Counted from the first letter of the stretch, positions 24,440-39,174 are shown. The stretch is 64,000 bases of DNA from Syngnathus acus (GCF_901709675.1 NC_051107.1:7008001-7072000), one strand, 5' to 3'. Numbers and translations: made by a program. Notes: generated from the letters alone by a model not told the origin.

Positions 24440-24800
24440 GACCGGCCCTGAGCCGCCCGCTCTCAAAACAAGGTCGGCGTGCGCCAGGTGACCGACCCAC
24501 CGACCGTAAGTCTTTGTCCTTCTAAAACGTCTCCTCCTTCCAGACACCGCTTCGCGGAGAGCACGGCTTTTCAAAGCGCATGCCTTGGATGGAACTCTGC
24601 TAAAAATGAACAGTTGACCCCAAATGAAGAAAGAGAAGAGTTGACCCAAGGCGTTACAAAGGACACTTCTCTTACCACAGCCACTAACCAATACGCTAAG
24701 TGAGTGTCATCACCCCCCTTTCGCCACCACCAAAGTGCAACTTCCTGTTTCAAAAGGCAAATGAAGACAGCGGCGGGCGCTTTTCACACCTAAGCCCTTC

Positions 24801-24806
24801 TTTATT
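24801..24806 (-). terminator. Poly(A) signal of lta4h
   Basis: AATAAA on the minus strand, 22 bases beyond the TAG stop at 24829-24831. It faces the 3' end of mical1. Confidence 0.75.
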
Positions 24807-24828
24807 GGCTGCTGCTAGTGTGGCTGTC

Positions 24829-27800
24829 CTACTGCTCCGCTGACACCTTCAGGTCTTTGGCCACCAGTCCGGAGGTCACCGGGTGCATGGCGGCCCGGTG
24901 ATTGAGGAACACTCGCACGGCTTCCTCCCGGTACTTTTCAAAGTTGAACAGCTCCCTGTAGGGGGCAAAACGGCCGTCCCGTCACCCGACGCGTCGACGC
25001 CGAAGCGTTCCCTCCTGTACCTGAAAAGCGGACGCGTGAATTTCATCCTGCCCTGCTCGGTGGCCATCCGGAACGCCGCGGGGACCGCCTCCTCCCAGCG
25101 GGACCGCAGGCAGAGTCGCAGCCACCTGGGCACAGAACGGCGGATGGTCACGGCCGGCCAGTCGGCCGGCCGGCGGGCGGGCGACCCACCTGAAGCGGAC
25201 CTCCGAGTTCATGCAAGCGTTGAGATGGTACACCTCCTGCATCTTCTTCACGTGGCTCAAAGGGAGCGGCTCCTGAAAGGGAGCAGAGCGGACTAAAGCG
25301 GGCCCCTCCCTCAAGCACTCGCAAAAGTGCCCACCGGGTGTGGCCTTCCCGTCTTCAACTAACTCCTTGTCGCAGGCGCTCCGGTTTTACCTCCTGCAGA
25401 AGAAGAGACAAGAACTCCACCAGCTGGTGGGAAGACAGCTCGTCCACATCTGAGGCGCCGAAGGCGCTCAAGTCTCGCTCTCCAGCCTGGAACGAGAACC
25501 GAGAAAGGGCTCTGACCTGCCTGCGCGTTGAAAAGCAAACAAAGGAATGGGGCGCCACCCGAGTCTCACCTGGACCCATCGCTGACAAAGAGCGATGCAG
25601 GCGTCCGCCAGGGTGGTGTCGTAGCTGGAAGAAGAAGAAGAAAGGAGAGAACGTGTGGCACGGGAGCGCAGCGTTCAAAGGCCGGCGGGCCGGCCGGCCA
25701 GCCTGCCTGCCTGGAGGATCCTCACCGCGGCTTGAGCGGCGGCATCCCGGGGCTGAACATCCATGCGTTCCAGTCCACCTTGTTCAGGACATCGACCTGC
25801 CAGACCAAAAAAAGCCGTGCAGTGGAGCTCGCTCGCGACGTAAACACTCCTCTGCTGTGCCTCACCTTGTCTTTAAAGTATGTGAACAGGAAGTCTTTCC
25901 ACTGCTCCGTGGTGACGCTCTTGTAGGCAAACATCTGGATGTACGATTTGACGAAGCCCATAAAGACCTCTGGAGGAGACAAGCGGGACAAGTCGTCCAC
26001 AAGGAAAGCGAGCGGGTGGCTGCCGGCCGCGTGCGACCGTGGTGTCGTGCCAGTGACTTACCGGGACCCCCCAGGAGTTCCTCCAGGTGGTACAGAAGAG
26101 CAAAGCCTTTCTCGTACGGGACGGAGGAGAAGGCGTCGTCCGGGTCCACGTCCCGCAGACTGGGGATCAGCTTGGTCAGGGGGTTTGTTGCTCCAAAGGT
26201 GCTAACCTGTCGCGCCACACACACGCGTCAAGACGGTGGCGGCTGGCGTCGAGGCGGCGTCGCGTCTCACGGAGTCCTGCAGGTCCTTCCAGCCGCCCAT
26301 GGCCTTGAACTGGCGGAAGGCTTCCCCCTCCAGACGCCTGCCGATCATCCTCTCCAGGTACACCGTGTGACCCTCGTTCAGCCTGCCAAAAATCAACACC
26401 TGTCCTGTCCTGTCCTGGCAGGCCGGCCGGCCGGCATGTGAGCCACTGACCAGAAGTTTTCCCAGGTCTCGTTGGTCACCAGGTTTCCTGTCCAGCTGTG
26501 AGCGATCTCGTGAGCGATCACCTGGCGGCGGGAAGAGGATGACCTTGACACTTTTCCACACTAGCGAGGACAGGATGAGACGTTTGACCCACTTACGTTG
26601 GACAGAGATTTGTCTCCAGCCTGCCGGTGCAACGCAGAATGTCAAAATAACCAAAGTCTACTAAGCGCGCGCACGCGGGACCGACGGCGTGTGCTCACCA
26701 GTAGCGTGGGCGTGGCAAAGGTGAGGCAAGGGTTTTCCATGCCGCCGTACGGAAAGGATGGTGGCAGGACCAAAATATCGTAGTGCCCCCAAACGTAGGG
26801 GCCGGCCAGGTCCTCTGCCGTCTTCAACATGACCTCCGTCTAAAGGGTGCTACGGCGCTTAGCGAGCGGCGGGCCAGGCGAGCCAGCGAGCGGCGGGGGA
26901 CGCACCTCAGAGAACTCAAACGCCGCTCGGTCCACGTACTCCGCCTCGGACCAGACCCTGGACCGGGGCCCGATTTGCCTAAAAAGAAAGCACGCGTCAC
27001 AAGTGTGAACCCGGAGCTGCACCTGGACTCCAACATACCTGCTTTCCAGAGCGCCCACCACCAAGGCAATCAGGTAGGACGGCATGGCCACCTGAGCTCG
27101 CAGGCAAAAGCGCAACAATCAAAAGTCCAGTCAAGCAACGTGTCAACTTTTTGGAGATAGGAGCCGTCCGTCGGCAGCTTACGTTCTGTCTGAAGCGGAA
27201 GATTGCGCGATTGGCATCCCCGGGGTCCACGCGCTGACCGTCTGGCAGTGCGCTCATGGCTGCCACCAAGTCTTTGGGGACTGACACCTGCCAACGGCGC
27301 ACACCGCGAGGTTTGTTTGTCTGCCTCTCACTCTCTCCCTCCGCGCATGCGCGCGAACTCGACCTGAGCGTAGTACGTGTGCTTGATGGCCGGAGTGTCC
27401 TGACAAGGCAGCATACTCCTGCAGTGATGAGCCTGCACACCAGCACCAAAAAAAAGAAAAACCCTCCACGTCATGACAACAGAGGAAACCGGACGCTGCT
27501 GCTGCTGCTTATGAGGCAAGACAACGTGGCGAGGGGGAAGTGAAGCAAGCAACCGGCACCGTGACGCAAGGCTTAACGGCTGGCTAGCCGGCCTCTCACC
27601 TGGCACTGACTGAAGAGGTACGGAAGTTTCTTCCCTGCCGTCTGTTGGGGCGTGAGCCACTGCAGCGCAGGCGCAGTGGGCGACGTCTGGTAAGTCACCT
27701 CCACGATGGCGTGCTGCCCTCTGATCGGTCCGCCCGCCGGTTGAACACACTCCGTAGTCAGCGCGGGAGCCGTTCGTCCGACGGGAGTGGGAGGGCTCAC

Positions 27801-28769
27801 CTGGAAAGGTCGAAGGGCAGCGTAATCTCCAGCGGCGTCCCCTTGAAGGAGTGTTTAGGGCCCATAGTAAAACTGGCCGCCTGCCCGTTGACACTGACGG
27901 AAGCGATTTTCAGGTCTCGGGTGTCCAAAGTCTGCAGCAGATTTAAAAAAAAAAAAACAAAAAAAAACGTGGGAAACCGGCCTGACACATGATGATCTCT
28001 TAGTGCGTTCAAAAAATAAATCGTCACTAAAAAGTGTCTTATGGGACAAAGTACAGTATCGTTTTTTAATCTGGCCCCGCAACGAGTAACAAACGTGTCG
28101 TATTTTGGGCATCCATTTCTATGGACTTCATCAGTCAAAGTCTTGTAATGATCGGCTTGTACGTATCGGAAATAAAGAAAAGACGACGCAAAATAATACA
28201 TACGTATATATTACATGTATAGTACATGTATATTCAAAAATACTTCTAGTGTCAGTTTATCTGTGAAAAAGATTTATGTACAGTCTATATATGAAACCCT
28301 TTTACTTTATGAACCGATTTGTGGTTTGACTACTTTTGTAAACAAAAACAGTGTAAAAATGACACTGGGTGAATGAAAACTGGTTAGGTTTAAGTTATTA
28401 CACTTGTTTGACACACTTTTGAACTTGTTTTTTTTTTTTTACCACAAGTCTGTTTAAAAAAATGAAAAAGGTTGTTCCTGAATGAACTTGCGCGAGAAAG
28501 CCAAGCCAAGTCAACCTGCCTGCCTGTCAAAGTTCAGCCCGATAAAGTATTATCTATCACGCGTTAATAAAGCCGCTAGCCTGCAGGCTAAGCAGCATCC
28601 GGGTGCGACGCGACGTTACCAGCGAGGAGAAGCGTTCCTCCAGGGCCTCCATCGTCAGGGCCACCGTCCCATGGATAACGCGACTTTCGAAGTCGACGTG
28701 CAGGCTCAAGTTGAGGTGGCGGGTCACGCACTTCGCGGCGGACGCGAACGAGGACGGATCTAGAGACAT
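24829..28769 (-). CDS. lta4h: Leukotriene A4 hydrolase / aminopeptidase
   Basis: Nineteen exons in phase give 611 aa, the human LTA4H length: 28769-28620, 27931-27801, 27720-27600, 27432-27364, 27287-27183, 27091-27039, 26978-26906, 26839-26699, 26620-26597, 26521-26451, 26382-26271, 26206-26062, 25969-25866, 25796-25726, 25624-25570, 25486-25391, 25272-25190, 25125-25021, 24955-24829. It is an M1-family zinc enzyme. GGMEN is the exopeptidase motif, and HEIAH at about 293-297 with Glu in WLNEG at about 316 binds zinc. [12 protein letters not shown] holds the catalytic tyrosine. The C-terminal helical domain ends DLKVSAEQ. It hydrolyses the epoxide of leukotriene A4 to make LTB4 and trims N-terminal peptides in the cytosol. 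I chose ATG 28767-28769; an in-frame upstream extension is open but has no counterpart in the family. Intron 1 (27932-28619) is unusually long and AT-rich for this gene. Confidence 0.96.
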
Positions 28770-29428
28770 GCTGGCTGCTACTTTGTCCGCCTCCTCGACG
28801 GAAAGTGAACGCAACGGCACGAGAGTCCGCTCTCTTATAGGCCGGAACATGCAGCTGGGCGGATTTCCACAGTAAAACATTTACGATGACTTTGTGCTCG
28901 AGGACAACGTTTGGTTTTATGTATTTTTCTATTGGTTGAACCCATGGTTGAACAATGGACGTAGAAACGAGAGACAAGACATGGAGATAAGATACAATTA
29001 TTGTTGAGCATTTTTAGCATGGCGTTTCCGTTTATCGACGGTGACGTCACGGCATCCATCAAACCAAAAGCGAAAAGTCGTCGGCGCAACAATAGAGATT
29101 TGCACTGATTGAATACTTTTCATGTCAACAACTTATGCCCCGAGCACGTTATTACCGCATAGATTTTACTTTTCTCTTTATATTTTTCTGTATTTGTTGT
29201 TCGTCACTATCTTTTGGTCTTGTATTGCAACAGATGACCCTTCTATTTGTCAAATTTGTAATATGCTTCGATGAAATTTATTTAACAAAAGGAAAAAAAG
29301 GGTTGTCGGGGCTGTTTTTGTCGTTACAGGTGGTGTCCAAAGGGGGGCGCCGCGTCATCTGAAACTCGGAAGCTGGAACCTGGGAGGTTCGGACGCACCG
29401 GTCGCGCTTGCTTGCTCCATCAGTAGTC
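28770..29428. promoter_or_regulatory. Bidirectional promoter region lta4h / dennd6b
   Basis: Divergent start codons are 659 bp apart. A TGACGTCA palindrome sits at 29042-29049, nearly midway. No other exon is visible. A shared promoter is inferred from head-to-head arrangement. Confidence 0.5.
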
Positions 29429-32400
29429 ATGAACCCGCCGGACGGCGAGGAAGCGGACCGTCGGCGACGTCCGTGGGCCCGCTTCTCATCGTGGCTCGAG
29501 TGTTTGTGTGTGGTCACCTTTGACCTGGAGCTCGGACAAGCCATCGAGGTTCGGGCTGTTAGCTTAGCTTCGGTAGCATGGCATGTGTTTCCAATGAGAC
29601 GTGTTCTTGTGTTTCTTGATGAGCTCGGAGGCGAGCTCGGAGGCAATCTCGCCTCGTTCTGCTCCCAGGCACGACCAGTGAATGTACTTAATGGTTTTCC
29701 TTGCAATGCGCTGTTTTCATTGCAGCTGGTTTACCCACCTGACGTGAAGCTGACCGAGAAGGAGGTGAGTCGATGGCACCTGGTCACCCGGTGCTTGAAG
29801 GGCTCTTGCCATGTGCCAACTGATTGTTTCGCCTTCAGAAAAGCAGCCTGTGCTACCTTTCCTTCCCGGACTCGTACTCTGGTAAATGAGCCTTAGCTTG
29901 TCTTGGACTGCATGCTCCTTCCTGATCCAAGCAACACGCGCTCGAGCATCTGTCACCTTTAGCTTCGGTAGAAAAGCGCTGTCGAAAGCCAGCCAGTTGA
30001 CCATTGGCTTCGTTCCCCAGGATGCATCGGGGACACCCAGTTCAGCTTCAGGATGCGTCAGTCTGTCGGTCGCAGACGTCCCCGACTGTGCCACGACCTT
30101 TACGGCCAAGAAGCCCCAGCCGCCCTGCAGGTAAGCGACGAGAATGATGAGGAAATCGGAAAAACAAACCAATCGGCGGCGCCGCCTTGTTTCCCCTCAG
30201 AGCGAAACGTCGCACTTCTACGGTTACGTCTACTTCCGGCAAGTCAAGGACGTGTCGGTCAAGCGAGGGTACTTCCAGAAGGTGACGTAGCGTCGTATTG
30301 AGATGGAGAAAGTAGGACTTGAGGTTGGACTCATCAAGGAATATGCGAGGAATTGAATATTCAATGTCTGCTCCGGTTGGCTTGGTGTTTGACACGGATG
30401 CGCAGAATGAGCCGAGCTTTTTGAAATGGGTGCGTGTCAAACCCGCCATGATGTGGACGTGCCTTACAGTCTTTGGTTCTGGTGTCGCGGCTGCCGTTCG
30501 TCCAGCTCTTCTACTCAGTGCTGCGCATCATCGCATCCGACTTCTTCGCCAAATCTCAGCCCTGCCTGGAAACAGGTGACGTCAACGCACGCACACACAG
30601 GTGGCCGTGACCATGATGATCTTGCCATCTCTCTCTCTCTCTGTCTCCCCCCTCCTCCCCCCCTCTCTCCCCTGCTGTGCGCAGTGTGCAAGCAGATGGA
30701 CCGCTGGCCTTTCCTGGCCGCTGGACTGACCTTTAACCTCCCACTCTTGGGTGTGGTCTTGCAGGTAAGGGTTACTATTTTTATTTGGGCTGTGCTTTGC
30801 TCCCCTGGTAACTTGATTTTTGTCCTCAGGTCCGAATTCCGTGCCAGACGGACAAAGCGGCGAGTCCAGCAAGAGACTCGGTTGAGGAGGTCAGACCTTT
30901 TTTTTTTTTTTCTCGCTTCTTCTCTGGCACGCGCACCTCCGTCATGTTCACGGTGGTCGGTCCGTGCGTCCCAGCGAGCGAGCGAGCGGCTGCAGATTTG
31001 CCCCGCTTTATGTTGCCCGCTCTGAATTGTCTGTTGTTGCGCTGGACGCTCTCCATTTGGACGGCGGATGTTCAACTTCTCCAGGTGGTGCCGACCCCGC
31101 TGCCTTCCGTGCACGAGCTGGACCTCTTCAGGTCGCTCGCTCTTCCTCTTTCTTGTCTTTCCGCCGGCGACATCATCCATCCATCCATCCATTCATCCGT
31201 CCGTCCGTCCGCCGACCTTCTGACCCGTGCAGGTGTTTCCAGTCGGTACTGATCCATCTGCAGATGTTGTGGGAACTGGCGCTGCTGGGCGAGCCGGTGG
31301 TCGTCATGGCGCCGTCTCCGGCCGTCTCCTCGGAAATGGTCTTGGCGCTTGTCAGGTACCCACCCGGATTGCGCTCGGCCCGATTGGCCACGCTGCGCGC
31401 TCGTCACTGTAACCCGTGTCACCGTGCACCCTCAGCTCCATCGCTCCGCTCAAGTTCTGCTGCGATTTCCGTCCCTACTTCACGGTCCACGACAGCGAAT
31501 TTCGAGAATACACCACCAGGACGCAGGCGCCGTGAGTACGAGTGGCTGCCGCCGCCGGCCTCCCCGTTGGTAACCGAGCCGTGCCGTCTTGCTCAGGCCC
31601 AACGTGATCCTGGGCGTGACCAACCCGTTCTTCATCAAGACCTTCCACGGCTGGCCTCATGTCCTGCGACTGGGAGAGAACACCAAGCTGTCAGGTGATG
31701 GCGCGCGTTGCTTCGCCGCATCCAAAGACGCAGCATTGAGATGGACCGCCGCCGTCGCCTTCTCTGCTCTCCTGTCAGGCGAGGTCCCGAAGCAGCTCAA
31801 AATCAAGAAAGTGGCCAAACTCAAGACGCCAGACGCCAAGCCAGGTGTGTGTGTGTGTGTGTATGTGCGTGTGTGGGTGCAAGTGGCTTTGTGTCCAGGT
31901 AGGCGCACGCCTTGAGTCCCTCCCGCTGTGCCCATTGCGCAGGTTTCTTCACGGCCTACGAGAGCTTCCTGCTCAAAGACAAGATGGTCATCAAACGTCT
32001 GCTGAAGGTAAGCGGTGGCAGCTTCTCAACAGGAAGGAGTCAAGCGGCGGTGTTCAGCTTTCCTCCGCAGGGCGTTCAGAGGCGTCGGCCGTCCGAGGTG
32101 CAGAGCGCCATCTTGAGGAGGCACTTTTTAGAGCTGACTCACAGCTTCATCATCCCGCTGGTAAGAGCCATGACTCGCTTTGCCCTTGCCCGGAGAGTCT
32201 GCGCCGATACAAAAGGATGATTTTGGTCTTTTTCAGGAGCGCTACATGGCCAGCCTGATGCCGCCGCAGAGGTCCTTCACGCCCTGGAAGGTGAGCCCCG
32301 CGTGACGACGTGGCCGTGTGGTTCTGGCCGTGCGCTCATCTGGGTTTTTTGCGCAGACGCCACCGCAAATTCGCCCCTTCAGTCAGGATGAGTTCATGGC

Positions 32401-33167
32401 CGTGCTGGAGCGCGGCGGCCCTCAGTTGACCTCCACGCTGCGAGGCGACCGGACGGGACTGTACAGGTACGGCCGTCACGGCGGGAGGGACGAGCGGCTT
32501 TTGCTCACCTCACCCGGTCTCCGCAGGAAGTTCTTCAAGTCTCCCAATTTTGACGGCTGGTACCGCCAGCGGCTCCGAGAGATGACTGGCAAACTGGAGC
32601 GTCTCCACCTGGAAGTCATCTGCGAGGCAGTGAGCCAGCATCGTCATAGCGACGGCACTTTCCACCTCGTCCGTCCCCACGCTGAGCCTCGTGTCTGTCT
32701 CTCAGGACCTGCCGGGATGGTCTCGCGACAAGTCTGAAGTGGAGATCGTCGATTTGGTTCTGAAGCTGCGAGATAAACTGGTGAGCTGGAGTTTGATTTG
32801 AGGTATATATATATTGAGGGGAAAAAAAAACGTACATAGCCTCCCTGCCTGCCTTTGCAGCGCTTCACGTAAAGACAGACGCTGTTTGTCAAATTGCCAG
32901 CTTGTTTATTAGCGAGCGAGGTGACGTGTGGGTGGGGTGACCGCTTTGCTGCCCTCCTCGGGAGGCCCCCTCAGCCTCAAACGAGGTGTGCGGGCGACAT
33001 TTGGATCCGGTTGATAGTAGCTCAGACTTGTGCCTGCTTTTCAGACGAAAGCCGCGAGGCAGCGAGGGCAGCCGAGAGATGACATTTTCAAGCGACTGGA
33101 ATCGTTGATCGCCACCATCGTGAGCTCGCTGCCCCAAGACCTGCGAGACGTGCTCGAGGCCCAATGA
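29429..33167 (+). CDS. dennd6b: DENN domain-containing protein 6B (Rab exchange factor)
   Basis: Twenty exons in phase give 562 aa: 29429-29548, 29726-29764, 29839-29881, 30021-30130, 30201-30281, 30470-30575, 30685-30764, 30830-30889, 31085-31131, 31233-31355, 31436-31531, 31597-31694, 31779-31844, 31943-32007, 32071-32160, 32237-32290, 32357-32466, 32527-32629, 32706-32780, 33045-33167. u[20 protein letters not shown] and [11 protein letters not shown]. c[34 protein letters not shown] and [19 protein letters not shown]. dDENN-like region: [35 protein letters not shown] and [11 protein letters not shown]. Phrases such as [20 protein letters not shown] and PFSQDEF fit DENND6B rather than DENND6A. 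The family acts as guanine exchange factors for Rab14 on endosomes. I started at the first ATG (29429) after an in-frame TTG. It runs tail to tail into gcc1. Confidence 0.93.
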
Positions 33168-33290
33168 CGCACGCACGCACGCACGCACGGCAGGTCGGTG
33201 AACGTAAGGCGGCGGGAAAGGTCACGCACAGGTGCTCCAATGACCACCTGGAGGAAAGGAATCCATCAAGTCCCCATTGACAAGTCAACA

Positions 33291-33296
33291 TTTATT
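33291..33296 (-). terminator. Poly(A) signal of gcc1
   Basis: The forward strand reads TTTATT within acatttattgcc, giving AATAAA on the minus strand about 50 bases after the gcc1 stop. Position is accurate to a base or two. Confidence 0.6.
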
Positions 33297-33345
33297 GCCA
33301 TCTAACTGGCGGGGAAAAAAAGAGACACGTTCATTTGCAAACACA

Positions 33346-35797
33346 TCATCTGGTGTGGCTGCTCCACCATGGCGCTCCCTGCTGCCTGAGGACACAATGT
33401 TTCTCCTGCGGACTGAAGTGAAGGATGCTGAGGATGGCGTTGAGCGTCTGCCGCCTGCCGCTGGCGTCGGGCAGCGTCAGGAACTTGTAGATGACGTTCT
33501 TCAGGTACTCCACGTTGGAGCCCTCGCGCTTGTGCTCGCGGTTCAGCTGGTCCAGCTGCGCTCGAAGTTGGCACATCTCGTCGTCATGGCGTTGGGCGCC
33601 GGCCGCCAGTTTGCCGTGCAGCCGGCGGATGTCCTCCTCCAGCTGGCGCTTCTGCCGCCTCAGGCCCGCCGCCTCCACTTCCTTTCGGGCCAGTTGCTCG
33701 GCGTAAAGGAGGAGCGCGGGCTGGGCGGGCGCGGCATGCCGGAGGGCTCGCGCCATCACGTCCGCCTGCTTCTCCCCCTCCCACTCCACTTCCTGGGCGC
33801 TGACGTCCTCTTCAGTCAGGGATTTGGTGGCGGCTCGCAGGAGCTCCAGCTCCCGGTCCTTGTCGCCCAGCAGAGCCACGGTCCGCTCCCGCTGTTTGTG
33901 CAGCTCAGCCTCCAGACGCAGCAGCTGGTCGCGGTGGAGCGTCTGGTTGCGCTCGGCTTCCTGGCGCTGGCAGCGCAGCAGCGCCGCCGCGTGCTGCTGC
34001 TGCTCCTGGAGCTGGCGCTGCTGCGCGGCTGCCGCCTTGTCGCTCTCCACACGCAAGCCGATGTACTTCTCCCTGAGGTCGGCCAACTGCTCACGGACCT
34101 CCTCCAGCTCGCGGGCCGCGCAGCCCTCCTTGGCAGCGTTGTTGTCGCCGCTCTTGGGCGTCGCCTACACGGAAAGACCTCAGCGTCAATTATGCAGCTC
34201 ACTTTGGTCGCTAGCTACTGTGGTAGACGTTAGCGGCGGCGAGGTCAAATTTCAACCCATTTTGCCTGATAGGGCCAACGAGAATGCCAACCTTGCGCTC
34301 GTAGGCCAGGCCTTAAGCTGTTTTTGCATGTCTTCCATGCACCGCTATTGCCACAAACTCTGTCAAGAAGGCCTCGGGACAGGGACCCAACCGAGGTGGC
34401 TTTCTGGATGGATACCTTGGCTCGAAGCTTGTAGCGCTCCAACTCATCCTTGAGCTGCCGCAGCTCCTCCTGGCTGGCGGCGTCTCGCACCGGTTCCGGC
34501 TCGCCGAGCGGGTTCTTCTGGGCGGCCAGAAGCAGCTTCTTCACCTTCTCCAACTTGTCCTTCAGGTCCAGCTGGGAGTCATCCGGACACCTGCTGGAGA
34601 CCAGCGTTTGGTTCTCGGCGTCCAACTGCGCCATCCTTTCTCGAAGCCTCTGAGCCGCCTGCTGCTCTCGCTGCCTCGCCCTCTCGCAAGAACCCAGAAG
34701 GTCCGAGAGCTCGGACACGCGCTGCTCCAGAGCGCCCACCCGCAGCTCTGCGGCGTGAGCGCGCGCCTCCTCCCGACACATCTGCGCCAAACACACCTCT
34801 GATGTCACGTCGCTGCGCAGCTTTGGCTCAGAGCAGAGCAGGGTGAGGCGAGGCGAGGCGAGGCGAGCTGAGCTAGACCTACCTCATCTTTGTGCTGTTG
34901 GATCTGGTCCTGGTGGGTGTTCTTGAGCTGGCTCAGCTCCTGTCGTAAGCCCTCTGTCCCGGGATCCGCTTGCTTTTGTCGCTCCTCGGCGGGACGCAGT
35001 TTACTCCTCAGCTGCTCGCGCTCCTCGCCGGCCTGGCTCAGGAGCACCTCCGATTCGGCCCCGCCGTCCACGGCGTGCGCCGCCGCCGCCAGGAAGTTGG
35101 CCTCGTGCAGCCGCAGCTCAGCGTCCTGTCGCAGGTCCCGCTCGTGCTGCAGGATCTTTTGCAGCTCCTGCAGCTGCTGCAACTGGTCGCTTTGTTCCTG
35201 CTCGCGCTCGTGCTGCTGCGTGATGACGCGAGCGCGGCTCTCCGCCAGCTGCAGCTGCAGGTCGCGGACCTCGGCCTGCTGCTGCGCACCCGCGGCGACG
35301 AGGCGCTCCCGCAGGTGGTCCACTTCCAACTTGAGTTGCCGCTTGTCGGCCTGGAAGCTGGCCTCCATGCGAGACTTCTCTTGCGTCACGGTGGCCAGCG
35401 CACTGGTGAGTGTGCCCACTTGGCTCCTCAACTGAACCTTTGCGTGTTCCGCTTCCCCGTCCCGAGGCGCCGCTACTTCGTCGGCACGTGCGGCTTCTGG
35501 CGCATTTTTCTCTGGCACATCCTTGGCCGTTGGCTGGGCTTCCGCACCGTCTCCGCAGTCCTGTTGGACGACAACATGCCCGCAGAGCCGCCCGTGTACG
35601 TCTGCATCCTGAGACGTGCTCAAGACTTTGAGACTGGCCTCCAGGGCCTCCTTTTCCTTCAGCAGACTCTTGTACGCGTGGACCACATCCTTGAAGCGGC
35701 TCTGGTACTGGGCCAGCTGCTTCTTCTGGGACTCGAGCGTTTCCAGAAGCTCCTTCCTGCTGGGGCCAGCCCCGAAACTCATTGCAAACTTTTCCAT
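33346..35797 (-). CDS. gcc1: GRIP and coiled-coil protein GCC1 (GCC88)
   Basis: Three exons, 35797-34883, 34796-34416 and 34164-33346, join in phase 0 to 704 aa (human GCC1 is about 775). The N-terminus MEKFAMSFGAGPSRKELLET with AYKSLLKEKEALEASLKVLS matches GCC1 closely. Nearly the whole protein is heptad coiled coil rich in Gln, Glu and Arg. The C-terminal GRIP domain lies in the last ~70 residues (SNVEYLKNVIYKFLTLPD, LNAILSILHFSPQEK). GRIP domains bind ARL1-GTP, so GCC1 should tether endosome-derived carriers at the trans-Golgi. A longer upstream open frame to 36082 exists, but the ATG at 35795-35797 aligns with the family start. Its head-to-head partner arf5 is also its neighbour in human. 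Confidence 0.95.
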
Positions 35798-36817
35798 GAC
35801 TCGGACTCCCTTGGCGTGATCGGACCGGACCGGATCCGTCGGGGCCGCTGCAAGGATTAGGGCAGCGTGTGACGAGCAGAAGAAGCGGGATTGTTTGCGG
35901 TCTTTGCTTTCCAAACACTGAGTCAAAGATAAACTTGCTCTCTTGCAGAGCCACACCTGCCTGCGGTGCCTCTGGGCAAGGCACACAGTCTGAAGCGGAG
36001 TCGCTGACGTGACTACGCATGCTGAATTTGTGAGTGTCTCCCGACCGAATCGCCGTATTGCCTCCCTCCCCGCGACATACAACGCTGATGACGTAGACGT
36101 AGAACTTTACTGATACTTACCACAGTCAAGTGCTACTTGTATCACTGGAATCGTCTGTAAAGCTCTGTATGAATTATCAGACGCTGGTCTCGTTCAAAGC
36201 AATTATCCTTTGACATTTGACACATCTGCTCATTCAACGTGTCGCTCTCGTAGCAGCTGCGAGTTGAACAAAAGTCAAATACTTTGAATAAAGTTCAACT
36301 TTGCGAAGCATCACCGCCAACTGCCCCGTTCTTGCCTCAGCAGAGGTTCGTCCTTTCGCGTTTAAACAGGTCATCTGTTTGAATTCGTGCATTTGAAAGC
36401 GGAAAACGGAATGCCGAGGGAGGTTTACAAGTCAAGCGACGGCCGCCATGTTGTCTTTAGCCGGAAGTGAGGTAGGTGCATCTGGAGCTAGGATCATTTT
36501 TCCGACTCTAAATGTTTTGTTTATTGTCTTTGGTTGGCAAAATTAATGACACGACTCAGGTCGTTTGTGGCAGTGGGGCGAGCTCGTTTTTAATGTTCCG
36601 GGTTTCGGAGCACGCAAAGTGTGCAGGCTGTAAGGGGAAATAAAGTTTTCGCATTGCTTCGTGACGTCATTTGTTCCGCGTTGGCCTGGACGTGGCAAGG
36701 AGGAAGAGGAGGAGGTCTAAGCTTCCAGCGAGTTTCGGGCCCACGGTTGGACCATTCGCCGAAGCCCAACATCTCATCCCGGACGAGGACAAGTCTCCTT
36801 GCGACGCTCGTGTCAAA
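35798..36817. promoter_or_regulatory. Divergent promoter region gcc1 / arf5
   Basis: About 1 kb between head-to-head genes. A TGACGTCA palindrome at 36662-36669 lies 150 bp upstream of the arf5 start, just before a GGAGGAAGAGGAGGAGG purine tract. The left part is probably gcc1 5' UTR. No other gene seen. Confidence 0.5.
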
Positions 36818-38508
<1,691 letters not shown>

Positions 38509-38724
38509 ACAAGGTGTAGAATTTCGCAGGACTGTTTTTTTTTTAATTATAATCGCGTCAGCGGGAGGCAACTTGTCAGACTTCCGTTCTTCTCTATTTG
38601 CGTTCCTCGTGTTTGTTTTCCTCCGCATGTTTTTACTGAGTCATGTGACAGAATGGTCGAAGAGGGCCGAGACTCGTAGCAATGGCGCCACGATCCCTGC
38701 GGCCTCGTCATTGATGTGAAATGC

Positions 38725-38730
38725 AATAAA
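38725..38730 (+). terminator. Poly(A) signal of arf5
   Basis: AATAAA about 215 bases after the arf5 stop, facing the lamtor4 signal only about 45 bases away. Confidence 0.75.
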
Positions 38731-38774
38731 GGCGGTTTTCTTTGCATGAGGAGTCATGTGATCAAATACTACAT

Positions 38775-38780
38775 TTTATT
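38775..38780 (-). terminator. Poly(A) signal of lamtor4
   Basis: Minus-strand AATAAA, 45 bases past the TAG stop at 38825-38827. The arf5 and lamtor4 transcripts therefore end almost on top of each other. Confidence 0.75.
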
Positions 38781-38824
38781 GATGGACAAACAAGCATCAA
38801 TGATTGGAACACGACATGGTGATG

Positions 38825-39115
38825 CTACACGCTGATGGGGTCCTGCTGGTTGTGCTGCCGTTTGACCACAAAAACCTTCTGACCCGAAACGGTCACGGTG
38901 AAAACAAAATCCTCCAAGATCACTGAAGAGACGACGAGATGTTAGCCACACTAAAAGCCAGCCAACCACCGTGCGCACTACCTGACATGCGTTTGAAGGG
39001 CACATCGGCCGATCCCGCCAACCGGAAGCGACTGGCCGTGCGAACCATCTGCATGATCACTCCAGCTGTGTGCTCATCATTTTCCAGCTCACCTGAAGAC
39101 TGACACACGCGCGCG

Positions 39116-39174
<59 letters not shown>

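Noticed and set aside
28557-28880. N-terminal extension of lta4h upstream of 28769
   Set aside because: The extra residues have no counterpart in the family, and the ATG at 28769 gives exactly the expected 611 residues.
33277-34453. Long plus-strand open frames opposite gcc1
   Set aside because: They are antisense shadows of the coiled-coil gene. The minus strand has the GRIP domain and proper exon boundaries.
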